Shown piece after piece: positions 1 through 5,716 of a stretch of 10,285 nt of DNA. How positions within the stretch are numbered: position 1 is the stretch's first letter; every line of letters starts with the position of its first letter. Origin of the DNA: JANQRV01 sp964533785 (GTDB lineage: Bacteria > Bacteroidota > Bacteroidia > Chitinophagales > Saprospiraceae); contig CAZHNG010000254.1 in the NCBI GenBank assembly GCA_964533785.1, positions 1 to 10,285 of the forward strand, written 5' to 3'. The position numbers and the translations under genes were made by a program. Below the pieces are notes generated by a model. It made no database searches and was not told the origin of the DNA. It was given only the letters and a program-made list of their open reading frames with translations.

Positions 1-56
1 TATCATCATTAATTTATTATTTACACTCAAAAGAAAGTGCTGAAGCAAATAAGTAT

Positions 57-233
57 TCATAAAACTTCATCCGCCGTATCTATCACCTCCGTAGCAAACT
101 GTTCCAAATAAAACTTGGTGCATCTGGCTTCTGCGTATCGCAAACCCTCACTGATTACCGAGATATCAACATTATCGCGTTTTTGAGGTAGTAGCGTGAG
201 GGTGTCGAGCCAAGCAGGAAGTTCGCTTAAACT
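57..233 (-). pseudogene. Unidentified C-terminal gene fragment
   Basis: A minus-strand frame stays open for 58 codons, from just after a TGA at 234-236 to a TGA at 57-59, with no start codon at its head. Its translation looks like real protein: it opens with SLSELPAWLDTLTLL and continues with a mixed, amphipathic helix-like composition (EGLRYAEARC, then FYLEQFATEVIDTADEVL at the end). Codon choice (GAT, GAA, ACG, GTT) resembles the intact genes here. I do not recognise the family. It lies 92 bases downstream, in the same orientation, of the AbiEi-like fragment, so it could be the end of that gene or of a partner gene after frameshifts and deletion; that is inference. Confidence is moderate that it is a coding relic and low for any function. 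Confidence 0.4.
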
Positions 234-292
234 TCATATTCAGCATTTTAGCCAAACATATTCAGGTTCCAATTTGTGTATGTAAAAGCAGT

Positions 293-327
293 ATGCACAA
301 AAAACTGAAAAATCTGTGCATGTTTTT
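293..327. repeat. Small inverted repeat at the break of the antitoxin fragment
   Basis: ATGCACA at 293-299 is mirrored by TGTGCAT at 315-321 around an A-rich 15-base loop, and is followed on the plus strand by G and five T. It sits exactly where the AbiEi-like reading frame ends. It could be a weak terminator or a scar of rearrangement. The arms are only 7 bp, so chance is possible in this AT-rich stretch. Confidence 0.25.
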
Positions 328-550
328 AATGAGATAATACAGAACCAGGAAATAGAGGAGAAATAATTTGCCAGACATTACGAAGGATGATTATCTCGTC
401 GGATTCGGTCATATTGGACGTATAAACGCGAGGAATTAATTTCCTCAGTTTCCCTTCCTGCTGAAGTTTCGAAATCTGCTTGGATTTGTTGCAATCATCT
501 GATCCAAATATAATCTCCGATAAATCGATTTCTTGCAATTTTTTGCACAT
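326..550 (-). pseudogene. Truncated AbiEi-type antitoxin N-terminal winged-helix domain
   Basis: The 74-residue translation matches from memory the N-terminal DNA-binding region of type IV AbiEi-family antitoxins and related wHTH-Fic proteins of Bacteroidota. The recognisable stretch runs from about residue 25: SKQISKLQQEGKLRKLIPRV, then YTSN, a helix with EIIILRNVW, and LFPGSVLSH just before the stop. Family members normally continue with SHRSA and a further 100 or more residues, so the TAA at 326-328 cuts the protein exactly there. AbiEi proteins repress their own operon and neutralise an AbiEii nucleotidyltransferase toxin in the cytoplasm; neither the rest of the antitoxin nor a toxin is seen. 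The ATG at 550 is preceded by an AT-rich stretch with TATAAT on the minus strand at 560-565. I read this as a decayed toxin-antitoxin gene; a functional mini-regulator is less likely. Confidence 0.55.
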
Positions 551-802
551 AACAACACTATTATACTAAAAATGGGCAAATTATTGTTTGTTATCAATCA
601 TTTTTGGCAAAAAAAATGCGCATAAAAATTTTAAACTCTAATCCAATTTCATAACAAGGTAGAATTGGCTGCACTCTAATTATTTTGATGCACTGGTCAC
701 TCCCGCTGCATTAATTGAACGGCCATCATTAACATGCAAAGATTTTCTGCGATTTAAATGAAGGTTAGTTCCTTTAATGTTCGTGTTGCATCATCGTTGA
801 TA
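551..802. other. AT-rich gap between two gene fragments
   Basis: About 250 bases with no convincing open frame on either strand and no clear repeat or RNA. It holds whatever is left of the upstream region of the antitoxin fragment and the downstream flank of the recombinase fragment. A TATAAT-like hexamer on the minus strand at 560-565 is the only promoter-like string noticed. Confidence 0.4.
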
Positions 803-1225
803 CTAAAATTCAATCTCCGGCAATGCCGCGATAGCCTCACCCTTCAACGCATCTACATAGTTCAAATATTTAATCGTATGCTGTGTCGTAGTATGCCCTA
901 AACAATCCGCTACCGTCTTTAAATTGGCACCGTGAATCAGTAACTGCGTAGCAAAAGTATGACGCCCACAATAAAAGGTGATCTTCTTATCAATGCCTGC
1001 TCGTTTCATCCAATTCTTTAAATTTTTGCGAATAGCAGCTTCGGAAGGTAAAGTGAAGACATATTCATCGGCGGGTCCTCTTTCCCCCAGTATTTTGATG
1101 GCCGAAGCCGGTAAGTCGTTTATGATTTGTTCATCACTCTTTTCTCGAAAGAGCATGATCTTATTGTTCTGAATTCTACTCCATTTTAATGCTCTGATTT
1201 CAATTAAGCGAAAAAAGAAAGGCAA
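803..1225 (-). pseudogene. Tyrosine recombinase, C-terminal catalytic half only
   Basis: The open frame encodes most of the catalytic domain of a phage-type tyrosine recombinase, which cuts and rejoins DNA through a tyrosine nucleophile to move integrative elements. Visible motifs are the box I arginine (R6, in FFRLIEIRALKW), a candidate beta-hairpin lysine (K29), GRHTFATQLL with box II arginine R88, LGH at 109-111, and the nucleophile Y120 in IKYLNYVD. The box II HxxR histidine position holds tyrosine (Y85). Bacteroidota recombinases are usually about 300-420 residues, so the core-binding and arm domains (some 200 residues) are missing. The frame opens only after a TAG at 1235-1237, its only early start is TTG at 1223-1225, and this lies inside the tRNA terminator. 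It is therefore almost certainly a non-expressed remnant. Its position beside tRNA-Leu, transcribed in the same direction, suggests a decayed integrative element. Confidence 0.8.
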
Positions 1226-1259
1226 GAAAATTTGCTAAAGCATTGATTTTCTTGCCTTT
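1211..1259 (-). terminator. Rho-independent terminator of the tRNA-Leu transcript
   Basis: Bases 1218-1231 (AAAGGCAAGAAAAT) and 1246-1259 form a perfect 14-bp inverted repeat with a 14-base loop. Read on the minus strand the hairpin is followed by C and six T (1217-1211), the layout of an intrinsic terminator. It begins 36 bases past the tRNA 3' end. The recombinase remnant begins inside its downstream arm. Confidence 0.75.
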
Positions 1260-1294
1260 GTTTGATTTTGGTTGCTGATGGGCAACCAGCTGAG

Positions 1295-1378
1295 TACCGA
1301 AGGCGGGAATCGAACCCGCACTCCCTTGCGAGAACTGGATTTTGAATCCAGCGCGTCTACCAATTCCGCCACTTCGGC
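1295..1378 (-). tRNA. tRNA-Leu (anticodon CAA)
   Basis: The minus strand folds as a class II tRNA of 84 bases. The acceptor strands are GCCGAAG and CTTCGGT, with a G-U pair at the first position. The D arm contains AATTGGTAGAC, the anticodon stem CTGGA/TCCAG encloses TTCAAAA (anticodon CAA, reading UUG), a long variable arm follows, and the T arm is GCGGG-TTCGATT-CCCGC. The discriminator is A and CCA is not encoded (the next bases are CTC), so a nucleotidyltransferase must add it. It has its own promoter and terminator. tRNA-Leu 3' ends are common integration targets, in keeping with the adjacent recombinase relic. Confidence 0.95.
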
Positions 1379-1419
1379 ATTTTATCTGGTAGAATATCGC
1401 TTCACTTTAAAAGCGGATG

Positions 1420-1450
1420 CAAAGATAAAAAATTCTTTTCCTTTTTGCAA
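1420..1450 (-). promoter_or_regulatory. Bacteroidota-type promoter of tRNA-Leu
   Basis: On the minus strand TATCTTTG (1427-1420) matches the Bacteroidota primary sigma -7 consensus TAnnTTTG exactly. A TTG at 1450-1448 lies 20 bases upstream, the usual spacing for the -33 element. Transcription would start near 1413, about 35 bases before the mature tRNA 5' end. Confidence 0.75.
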
Positions 1451-1462
1451 TAGTTTCTGAAA

Positions 1463-1486
1463 AGATACCAGAAGCCAGATACCAGA
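1463..1486. repeat. Short heptad direct repeat (AGATACC/AGAAGCC)
   Basis: AGATACCAGA occurs at 1463-1472 and again at 1477-1486, a 14-base period that divides into heptads AGATACC, AGAAGCC, AGATACC. It lies upstream of the tRNA promoter in non-coding DNA. The same 7-base period appears in the larger array at 3282-3379, with a different sequence. Confidence 0.45.
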
Positions 1487-1622
1487 CGAAAAGATGTACT
1501 GGCAGTTCAGACCAGTTAAATTCTACGTCAAAAATCAACTAATAACTTTCCTTCCGCAAAGACATCCGTCATAATCGAAAAACTCTATGCTCTTTGGGTC
1601 CGCAGTGGTGAATAAAAAAAAC

Positions 1623-1630
1623 TATTTTTG
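1623..1630 (+). promoter_or_regulatory. Possible -7 element for the PhoD-like gene
   Basis: TATTTTTG fits TAnnTTTG and would place a transcription start about 20-25 bases before the ATG at 1659. No TTG or TTTG lies at the expected 19-21 base spacing; the nearest TTTG (1593-1596) is 26 bases upstream. The match alone is weak. Confidence 0.3.
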
Positions 1631-1658
1631 ACTCGCAAAGACTCGAAAATAATAAGCT

Positions 1659-3302
1659 ATGTACAAAAATTTTATCCTTATCCTTCTGGTGATCCTCCTT
1701 TATAATTGTGAGGAAAGCCTTGACCCTACCGCAATGGAACCTCCGGTAAAAGCGCCTTTCGAAAACCTGGATACCATCTGTACCAACGATTGGTGGAATC
1801 GGGGCGAAAACCCCATCATTGATGTGAAAGTACCGAGGAATGAAGTCGTTGCTTTTGGTATTTATACCCTTTCGGAGGATATTTTGAAACTTTCGGCCCA
1901 GTTGTATCCTTTGTACCCGAATGAAACGCGGGAAGTGCGGCTGGCGGTTAAAGAAGGTGATCAATGGAAAGAAATACAAACCCAAACGGTCAATGATCTG
2001 GGCTGGTCGGCTTTGTTCCGGGTAGAGGAGTGGGATAGCACGAAAGATACGCCCTATCGTATTCTGCACGGTGATGAGGCCTATTTCGAAGGATTGATCC
2101 GCAAAGATCCGAAAGACAAACCAGAAATTATCATGGCAGCCTTTTCCTGTAATTCGAATAAAGACCGGGGAATGAGGGAGAGCATCGTTAACAATGTGCG
2201 AGCCCAAGATCCGGATATCTTGTTTTTTGCGGGCGACCAGTCGTACGATCACAAAGAACATACGGCTGCCTGGCTGAAGTTCGGCCTGCAATTTCGCGAT
2301 ATCATCAAGGACAGGCAAGTCGTTTCTATTCCGGACGATCACGATATTGGTCAGGGTAATTTGTGGGGAGAAAACGGAAAAGTCTCTACCCTGCAAGGTG
2401 GGGCTGATGGGGGTTATACTTATCATCCGGAATACGTGAAGATGGTAGAGCGCTGCCAGACGGCCAATCTGCCCGACCCTTATGATCCGACCCCTATCCA
2501 ACAGGGGATCGGGGTATATTATACCAATCTCATCCTTGGAGGAGTGGACTTTGCCATCATCGAAGATCGTAAATTCAAGTCGGGACCTGCGGGGAAAATT
2601 CCGCAACAAGGACCCCGCCCGGACCATATCCGCAATCCTGATTATGATCCGGCTACCGTAGACGTGGAGGGGCTAACTTTATTGGGGGAACGTCAGCTGA
2701 CGTTTTTGGATGATTGGGCGGAACAACAGGAAGGGGTGGCTATGAAAGCGGTACTTTCTCAAACGGGATTTTGCGGGGCAGCACATTTACACGGTGGTGG
2801 CGAGGAGAAACACCGTCTGCATGCCGACATGGATTGCAACGGATGGCCGCAAACTGGCCGTAATAAGGCTTTACGGCTCATTAAAAAGGCTAATGCGGTA
2901 CACATCGGAGGGGATCAACACATCTCTACGGTGGTGCAGCACGGTATCGATGCATTTAGAGATGGACCGTACGCTTTCGTGGTGCCGGCTATCGTCAATA
3001 ACTACTACAGCCGTTGGTGGAAACCGGTCGATCAAAAAACGGGTGCTAACCCGCGTTCCGATACGGCTTTACCCTGGACCGGCGATTTCCTGGATGGCTT
3101 CCACAATAAAATCACGATGCTGGCTTATGCGAATCCCGACAGTCCTTCGGAGGGTGCTGGTTACGGTTTGATCCGCTTCAATAAGAATGAGCAAACGGTT
3201 ACTTTTGAGTGCTGGCCCCGGTTTGTGGATGTAACGAATGAGGAGGAGGCGGAACAGTTTGAGGGGTGGCCGGTGGTGGTGGCAATGGGCAATGAGCGAT
3301 GA
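1659..3302 (+). CDS. PhoD-like metallophosphoesterase lipoprotein
   Basis: This 547-residue protein belongs to the alkaline phosphatase D/PhoD-like calcineurin superfamily, which hydrolyses phosphomonoesters or phosphodiesters with a metal centre. Residues 1-16 are a hydrophobic signal ending at C17 (LLYNC), a relaxed lipobox, so it should be a lipid-anchored exported protein. Residues about 50-150 form the N-terminal beta-rich domain. The catalytic domain follows: CNSN at 164-167, AGDQSYDH at 191-198, DDHD at 226-229 and GGDQH at 417-421 are the expected metal-ligand blocks. There is no tight neighbour, so it is probably monocistronic. The last six residues (AMGNER) and the TGA stop are encoded by the first copies of a heptamer tandem repeat, so the C-terminus was probably altered by that repeat. 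Family assignment is secure; the substrate is unknown, and phytase-like, nucleotidase or phospholipase D-type activity are all possible. Confidence 0.85.
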   Translation: MYKNFILILLVILLYNCEESLDPTAMEPPVKAPFENLDTICTNDWWNRGENPIIDVKVPRNEVVAFGIYTLSEDILKLSAQLYPLYPNETREVRLAVKEGDQWKEIQTQTVNDLGWSALFRVEEWDSTKDTPYRILHGDEAYFEGLIRKDPKDKPEIIMAAFSCNSNKDRGMRESIVNNVRAQDPDILFFAGDQSYDHKEHTAAWLKFGLQFRDIIKDRQVVSIPDDHDIGQGNLWGENGKVSTLQGGADGGYTYHPEYVKMVERCQTANLPDPYDPTPIQQGIGVYYTNLILGGVDFAIIEDRKFKSGPAGKIPQQGPRPDHIRNPDYDPATVDVEGLTLLGERQLTFLDDWAEQQEGVAMKAVLSQTGFCGAAHLHGGGEEKHRLHADMDCNGWPQTGRNKALRLIKKANAVHIGGDQHISTVVQHGIDAFRDGPYAFVVPAIVNNYYSRWWKPVDQKTGANPRSDTALPWTGDFLDGFHNKITMLAYANPDSPSEGAGYGLIRFNKNEQTVTFECWPRFVDVTNEEEAEQFEGWPVVVAMGNER

Positions 3303-3379
3303 ACAATGAACAATGAACAATGAACAATGAACAATGAACAATGAGCAATGAGCAATGAGCGATGTGCAATCAGCAATGA
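3282..3379. repeat. Tandem heptamer array, 14 copies of (A/G)CAATGA
   Basis: Fourteen 7-base units fill 98 bases. Units 1-3 are GCAATGG, GCAATGA and GCGATGA, units 4-9 are six identical ACAATGA, units 10-11 are GCAATGA, and units 12-14 are GCGATGT, GCAATCA and GCAATGA. The perfect core is in the middle and variants flank it, as expected for slippage growth. Because 7 is not a multiple of 3, the TGA in each unit cycles through all three plus-strand frames. The first 21 bases encode the last codons and stop of the PhoD-like gene. Confidence 0.95.
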
Positions 3380-3388
3380 AGATGAAAC

Positions 3389-3447
3389 CCGGATTAAGAC
3401 GGATTTAGGGATTCCACTGATTGGGGGTAATAATCGGTGAAATCCCT
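3389..3447. repeat. Palindromic intergenic repeat (hairpin)
   Basis: GGGATTCCACTGATT at 3408-3422 pairs with AATCGGTGAAATCCC at 3432-3446 around a 9-base loop, with one C-A mismatch and one G-U pair. It is preceded by GGATTAAGACGGATTTA, which from memory resembles a dispersed non-coding repeat of Bacteroidota (variants of GGATTAAACGGATTTAGGGATT). It directly follows the heptamer array, so two repeat types sit back to back downstream of the PhoD-like gene. It might also end transcription, but no T-run follows. Confidence 0.6.
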
Positions 3448-3579
3448 GTCGGCGGTGATACGGTAGACGAGCGTGTAATTGGCATCAGCATGAAGCCCAT
3501 CGCTCAAAAGGTAATTGCGAATGAATTTTTATATCACGACAGCATAATGCAAAAGATGCTTTCGGATATCAAATTATAG
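3421..3579 (+). pseudogene. Coding-like remnant ahead of the aldolase, unidentified
   Basis: A plus-strand frame is open for 52 codons, from after a TGA at 3418-3420 to a TAG at 3577-3579, four bases before the aldolase ATG. It contains GEIPVGGDTVDERVIGIS and, from an internal ATG at 3490, MKPIAQKVIANEFLYHD. The end is MLSDIKL. The composition and codons resemble protein, like the C-terminal end of a gene that once stood just upstream of the aldolase. A TTG at 3421 could start it but has no ribosome site. The complementary strand is also open in the codon-aligned frame (to about 3523), so which strand was coding is uncertain. I do not recognise either translation. Its first part overlaps the palindromic repeat, suggesting the repeat or a deletion removed the gene body. 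Confidence 0.35.
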
Positions 3580-3583
3580 GTAG

Positions 3584-4342
3584 ATGAAAAATAGTTTCAA
3601 GGAAGCCTTACAAACGGGTGAACCTCAATTTGGGATCTGGAATGGTATACCGGATACTTACGTAGCGGAAATCTGTGCGGGTGCCGGGTTTGATTGGATC
3701 ACCATTGATGGGGAACACGGCCCTTTCGATTTGCGTACCATTATCTTGCAAATGCAGGCAATGGCGGCTTATGACGTATCTCCCATCGTCAGAGTGCCGG
3801 GTCATGATCCGGTGTGGATAAAGCAAGTATTGGATACCGGGGCCCAAAACCTGATCGTTCCGATGGTAGAAACGGTAGAACAGGCTCAGGGTCTGGTTAA
3901 AGCGATGCGTTATGCACCGAAAGGGATCCGTGGAGTAGGAGGGGGGCTGGCCCGGGCAGCGCGGTGGGATGGTATTCCGCATTATTATGAACGGGCGGAT
4001 GAAGAAATATGCTTAATCGCACAAATCGAATCCGTTACAGGAATGGCTAACCTGGAAGCGATCGTACAAACAGAGGGGGTGGACGTCATTTTATTGGGGG
4101 CGGCGGATTTGGCGGCAACAATGGGACTATTAGGTCAACCCAATCATCCCGAGGTGATGAAAATGGTAGAAAAGGCCATACAAGTAGCTCGAAAATACAG
4201 TAAAGGAGCAGGCATCTTAACGACGGATCCGGATATCGCCCGGCATTACATGCAATTTGGTGCTAATATGGTAGGAGTGGGGTTGGATACCATTCTATTG
4301 GCTAATGCGGCTAGATCTTTGGCGGAGTCATTTAAGTATTGA
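3584..4342 (+). CDS. HpcH/HpaI-family class II pyruvate aldolase
   Basis: The 252-residue protein aligns from memory along its whole length with HpaI (4-hydroxy-2-oxoheptanedioate aldolase) and GarL (2-dehydro-3-deoxyglucarate aldolase). These cytosolic TIM-barrel enzymes use a divalent metal to cleave 2-keto-4-hydroxy acids into pyruvate and an aldehyde. Catalytic positions match E. coli HpaI numbering: D42 and H45 in IDGEHGPFD, R70 in PIVRV, metal ligands E149 (IES) and D175 (AADL). GVGGGLARAARW at 117-128 is a further hallmark. The usual GPADL reads GAADL here, close to the metal ligand. The ATG at 3584 has no clear Shine-Dalgarno and follows a coding-like remnant by 4 bases, which hints at a lost upstream partner. 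The transporter 56 bases downstream is not metabolically linked. The substrate cannot be settled from sequence; hydroxy-oxo-diacids or sugar-acid derivatives are the likely classes. Confidence 0.88.
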   Translation: MKNSFKEALQTGEPQFGIWNGIPDTYVAEICAGAGFDWITIDGEHGPFDLRTIILQMQAMAAYDVSPIVRVPGHDPVWIKQVLDTGAQNLIVPMVETVEQAQGLVKAMRYAPKGIRGVGGGLARAARWDGIPHYYERADEEICLIAQIESVTGMANLEAIVQTEGVDVILLGAADLAATMGLLGQPNHPEVMKMVEKAIQVARKYSKGAGILTTDPDIARHYMQFGANMVGVGLDTILLANAARSLAESFKY

Positions 4343-4398
4343 AAAAGATGCCCTAAGCCTTTTCTCAATCTGTTTCGCTCAACAAAACTTTTCTATTT

Positions 4399-5139
4399 AT
4401 GACACATGATGAAAATCAAATACATAAAACCCACTCCTTTTTTAACCAATTTCAGGAGTATTTAGGCGAATTTGTCTACGGTGGGATTGACGGTTGCGTA
4501 ACTACTTTTGCGGTGGTAGCAGGTTCGGTTGGAGCGAATTTAGAAAGTGCCGTGATCATTATCCTGGGCTTCGCCAATCTTTTTGCGGACGGTTTTGCGA
4601 TGTCGGTTGGCGCCTATTTATCTACTAAGTCTACAAAAGATAATTACCGCAAACACGAGCGTATCGAGTACTGGGAAGTGGATCATCTACCGGAAGTTGA
4701 ACGCGAAGAAATTCGTGATATTTATCGGGAAAAAGGTTTTGACGGAGAGCTATTAGAGCAGGTTGTAGATGTGATTACGGCTGATAAGGACCGGTGGGTA
4801 GACGTGATGATGAAGGAAGAACTCGGCATGATGGAAGAGTCAAAATCACCCTTTATGATGGGCCTGGTTACTTACATCTCTTTTATACTCATTGGGCTAA
4901 TACCGCTAATGGTTTATGTTTGGGATTACGTGGGCAACTTCGTTCTTGGTAATCTCTTCCTGTGGTCCTGCATTTTTACGGGACTTGGTTTCCTGATCAT
5001 CGGGTTTTTTAAATCCTTTGTAACGCAAACCAGCAAATGGAAAGGCATTGCTGAAACCTTGATTTTAGGTGTCATAGCTGCATTAGTCTCTTATTTTGTG
5101 GGAGATCTGCTGGAAGGGATCGTAAATGGGGGCGGGTAA
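4399..5139 (+). CDS. VIT1/CCC1-family iron/manganese transporter
   Basis: The 246-residue membrane protein has the layout of the VIT1/CCC1 (DUF125) family, which moves Fe2+ or Mn2+ out of the cytoplasm, usually by proton exchange. TM1 is about 27-46 with the family signature FVYGGIDGCVTTFAVVAG, TM2 about 50-75 (FANLFADGFAMSVGAYLS), TM3 152-176, TM4 183-205 and TM5 216-238. Between TM2 and TM3 lies the hydrophilic helical domain (about 78-150), with EVEREE, IYREKGF and MMKEELGMMEE; its Glu and Met residues fit the metal-collecting site described for plant VIT1. The start ATG gives a short charged N-terminus before TM1, normal for the family. It probably guards against iron or manganese excess, but no regulator or binding site is visible. 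Family confidence is high; the ion is inferred. Confidence 0.9.
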   Translation: MTHDENQIHKTHSFFNQFQEYLGEFVYGGIDGCVTTFAVVAGSVGANLESAVIIILGFANLFADGFAMSVGAYLSTKSTKDNYRKHERIEYWEVDHLPEVEREEIRDIYREKGFDGELLEQVVDVITADKDRWVDVMMKEELGMMEESKSPFMMGLVTYISFILIGLIPLMVYVWDYVGNFVLGNLFLWSCIFTGLGFLIIGFFKSFVTQTSKWKGIAETLILGVIAALVSYFVGDLLEGIVNGGG

Positions 5140-5200
5140 GCCCATGGTAAGGTGTAAATCGCCTGGATGAAGAAGTTGTATCACCTATAGATTGAGTGGA

Positions 5201-5313
5201 TTTTATACCACATAGTTGCATAAGAGTTTTCCCCGTAGTACACATAAAGAGTTGACGATCAATGTTTCTGATGTGTTCTATGTGTTTCTTCTGATGTAAC
5301 TATGGGGTAAAAA
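5201..5313. repeat. Imperfect palindromic element between convergent genes
   Basis: The left end TTTTATACCACATAGTTGCAT (5201-5221, 21 bases) is mirrored by ATGTAACTATGGGGTAAAAA (5294-5313) with two mismatches and one single-base gap. Inside, ACACATA (5240-5246) is mirrored by TATGTGT (5279-5285). The whole stretch can fold as a long interrupted hairpin of about 113 bases. It resembles from memory the dispersed CACATAG/CTATGTG repeats found between genes in Bacteroidota. It lies between the convergent transporter and rhodanese genes, where a hairpin could end transcription from both sides. No terminal duplication of target DNA was identified. Confidence 0.6.
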
Positions 5314-5353
5314 ACAGACTTATGAGCCTCTTTGGGCCTGAATATCTTATTCC

Positions 5354-5671
5354 TTACCGGTAAAGATTGACAGGTAAATCATCATCCCCTAATGCTTTTT
5401 GGATATCTTCCCGAGAGCCGCCGTCAATTGCCTCAATTCCTCTGCGACGTAATTTTGAAACGGCTTTGGCACTGCGCCTTCCATAGCTGCTGAAAGTAAT
5501 GATTACTCTTTTCCAGGATTGTATTTGCTGAATTCTTCCGTCAATCTCTTCGTAAGGGACGTTAACGGCTCCTTCCGGATGGCGGCCGGTATATTCTTGA
5601 AGGGTGCGCACATCCAATAAAACGGCTCCTTTTTCCAATAAAGATTTTAATTTGGTTTTAATAATGCTCAT
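5354..5671 (-). CDS. Rhodanese-fold protein with Ser at the catalytic Cys position
   Basis: The protein is a single rhodanese domain of 105 residues, which in active members transfers sulfane sulfur through a loop cysteine. Visible blocks are LLDVRTLQEYTGRHPEGAVN (18-37), VPYEEI (38-43) and the active-site loop SSYGRRS (61-67) before an RRGIEAIDGG strand-turn. The usual loop is CxxGxRS; residue 61 is Ser (AGC codon), so thiosulfate:cyanide sulfurtransferase activity is not expected, and there is no Cys anywhere in the protein. I chose the ATG at 5671. The frame extends to an ATG at 5716, adding 15 residues, but that extension is atypical for the family and spans a possible -7 promoter element. 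No signal peptide is seen, so it should be cytoplasmic. It may bind a partner or anion rather than catalyse. It stands alone, convergent with the transporter and divergent from the thiolase. Confidence 0.8.
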   Translation of the reverse strand: MSIIKTKLKSLLEKGAVLLDVRTLQEYTGRHPEGAVNVPYEEIDGRIQQIQSWKRVIITFSSYGRRSAKAVSKLRRRGIEAIDGGSREDIQKALGDDDLPVNLYR

Positions 5672-5701
5672 GTGGTCAAGTTTATAGTTATGGTTGAAAA
5701 T

Positions 5702-5709
5702 CAAACTTA
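5702..5709 (-). promoter_or_regulatory. Possible -7 element for the rhodanese-fold gene
   Basis: TAAGTTTG on the minus strand fits TAnnTTTG and would start transcription near 5695, about 24 bases before the ATG at 5671 and downstream of the alternative ATG at 5716. This supports the shorter protein. No TTG is present at the -33 spacing, so the call is weak. Confidence 0.3.
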
Positions 5710-5716
5710 AGGCCAT

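Noticed and set aside
1272..1460. Plus-strand open frame of 62 codons starting MLMGNQLSTEGGNRTRTP
   Set aside because: It is the antisense of the tRNA-Leu gene and its promoter, a common false call.
1569..2627. Long minus-strand open frame of 352 codons
   Set aside because: It overlaps the well-supported PhoD-like gene, has no family features, and reflects antisense of its codon bias.
3069..3376. Minus-strand open frames with IVHCSLF-type repeats
   Set aside because: They are translations of the heptamer array on the opposite strand plus antisense of the PhoD-like gene.
3282..3379. CRISPR-like array
   Set aside because: Units are contiguous 7-mers with no spacers, so this is a simple tandem repeat.
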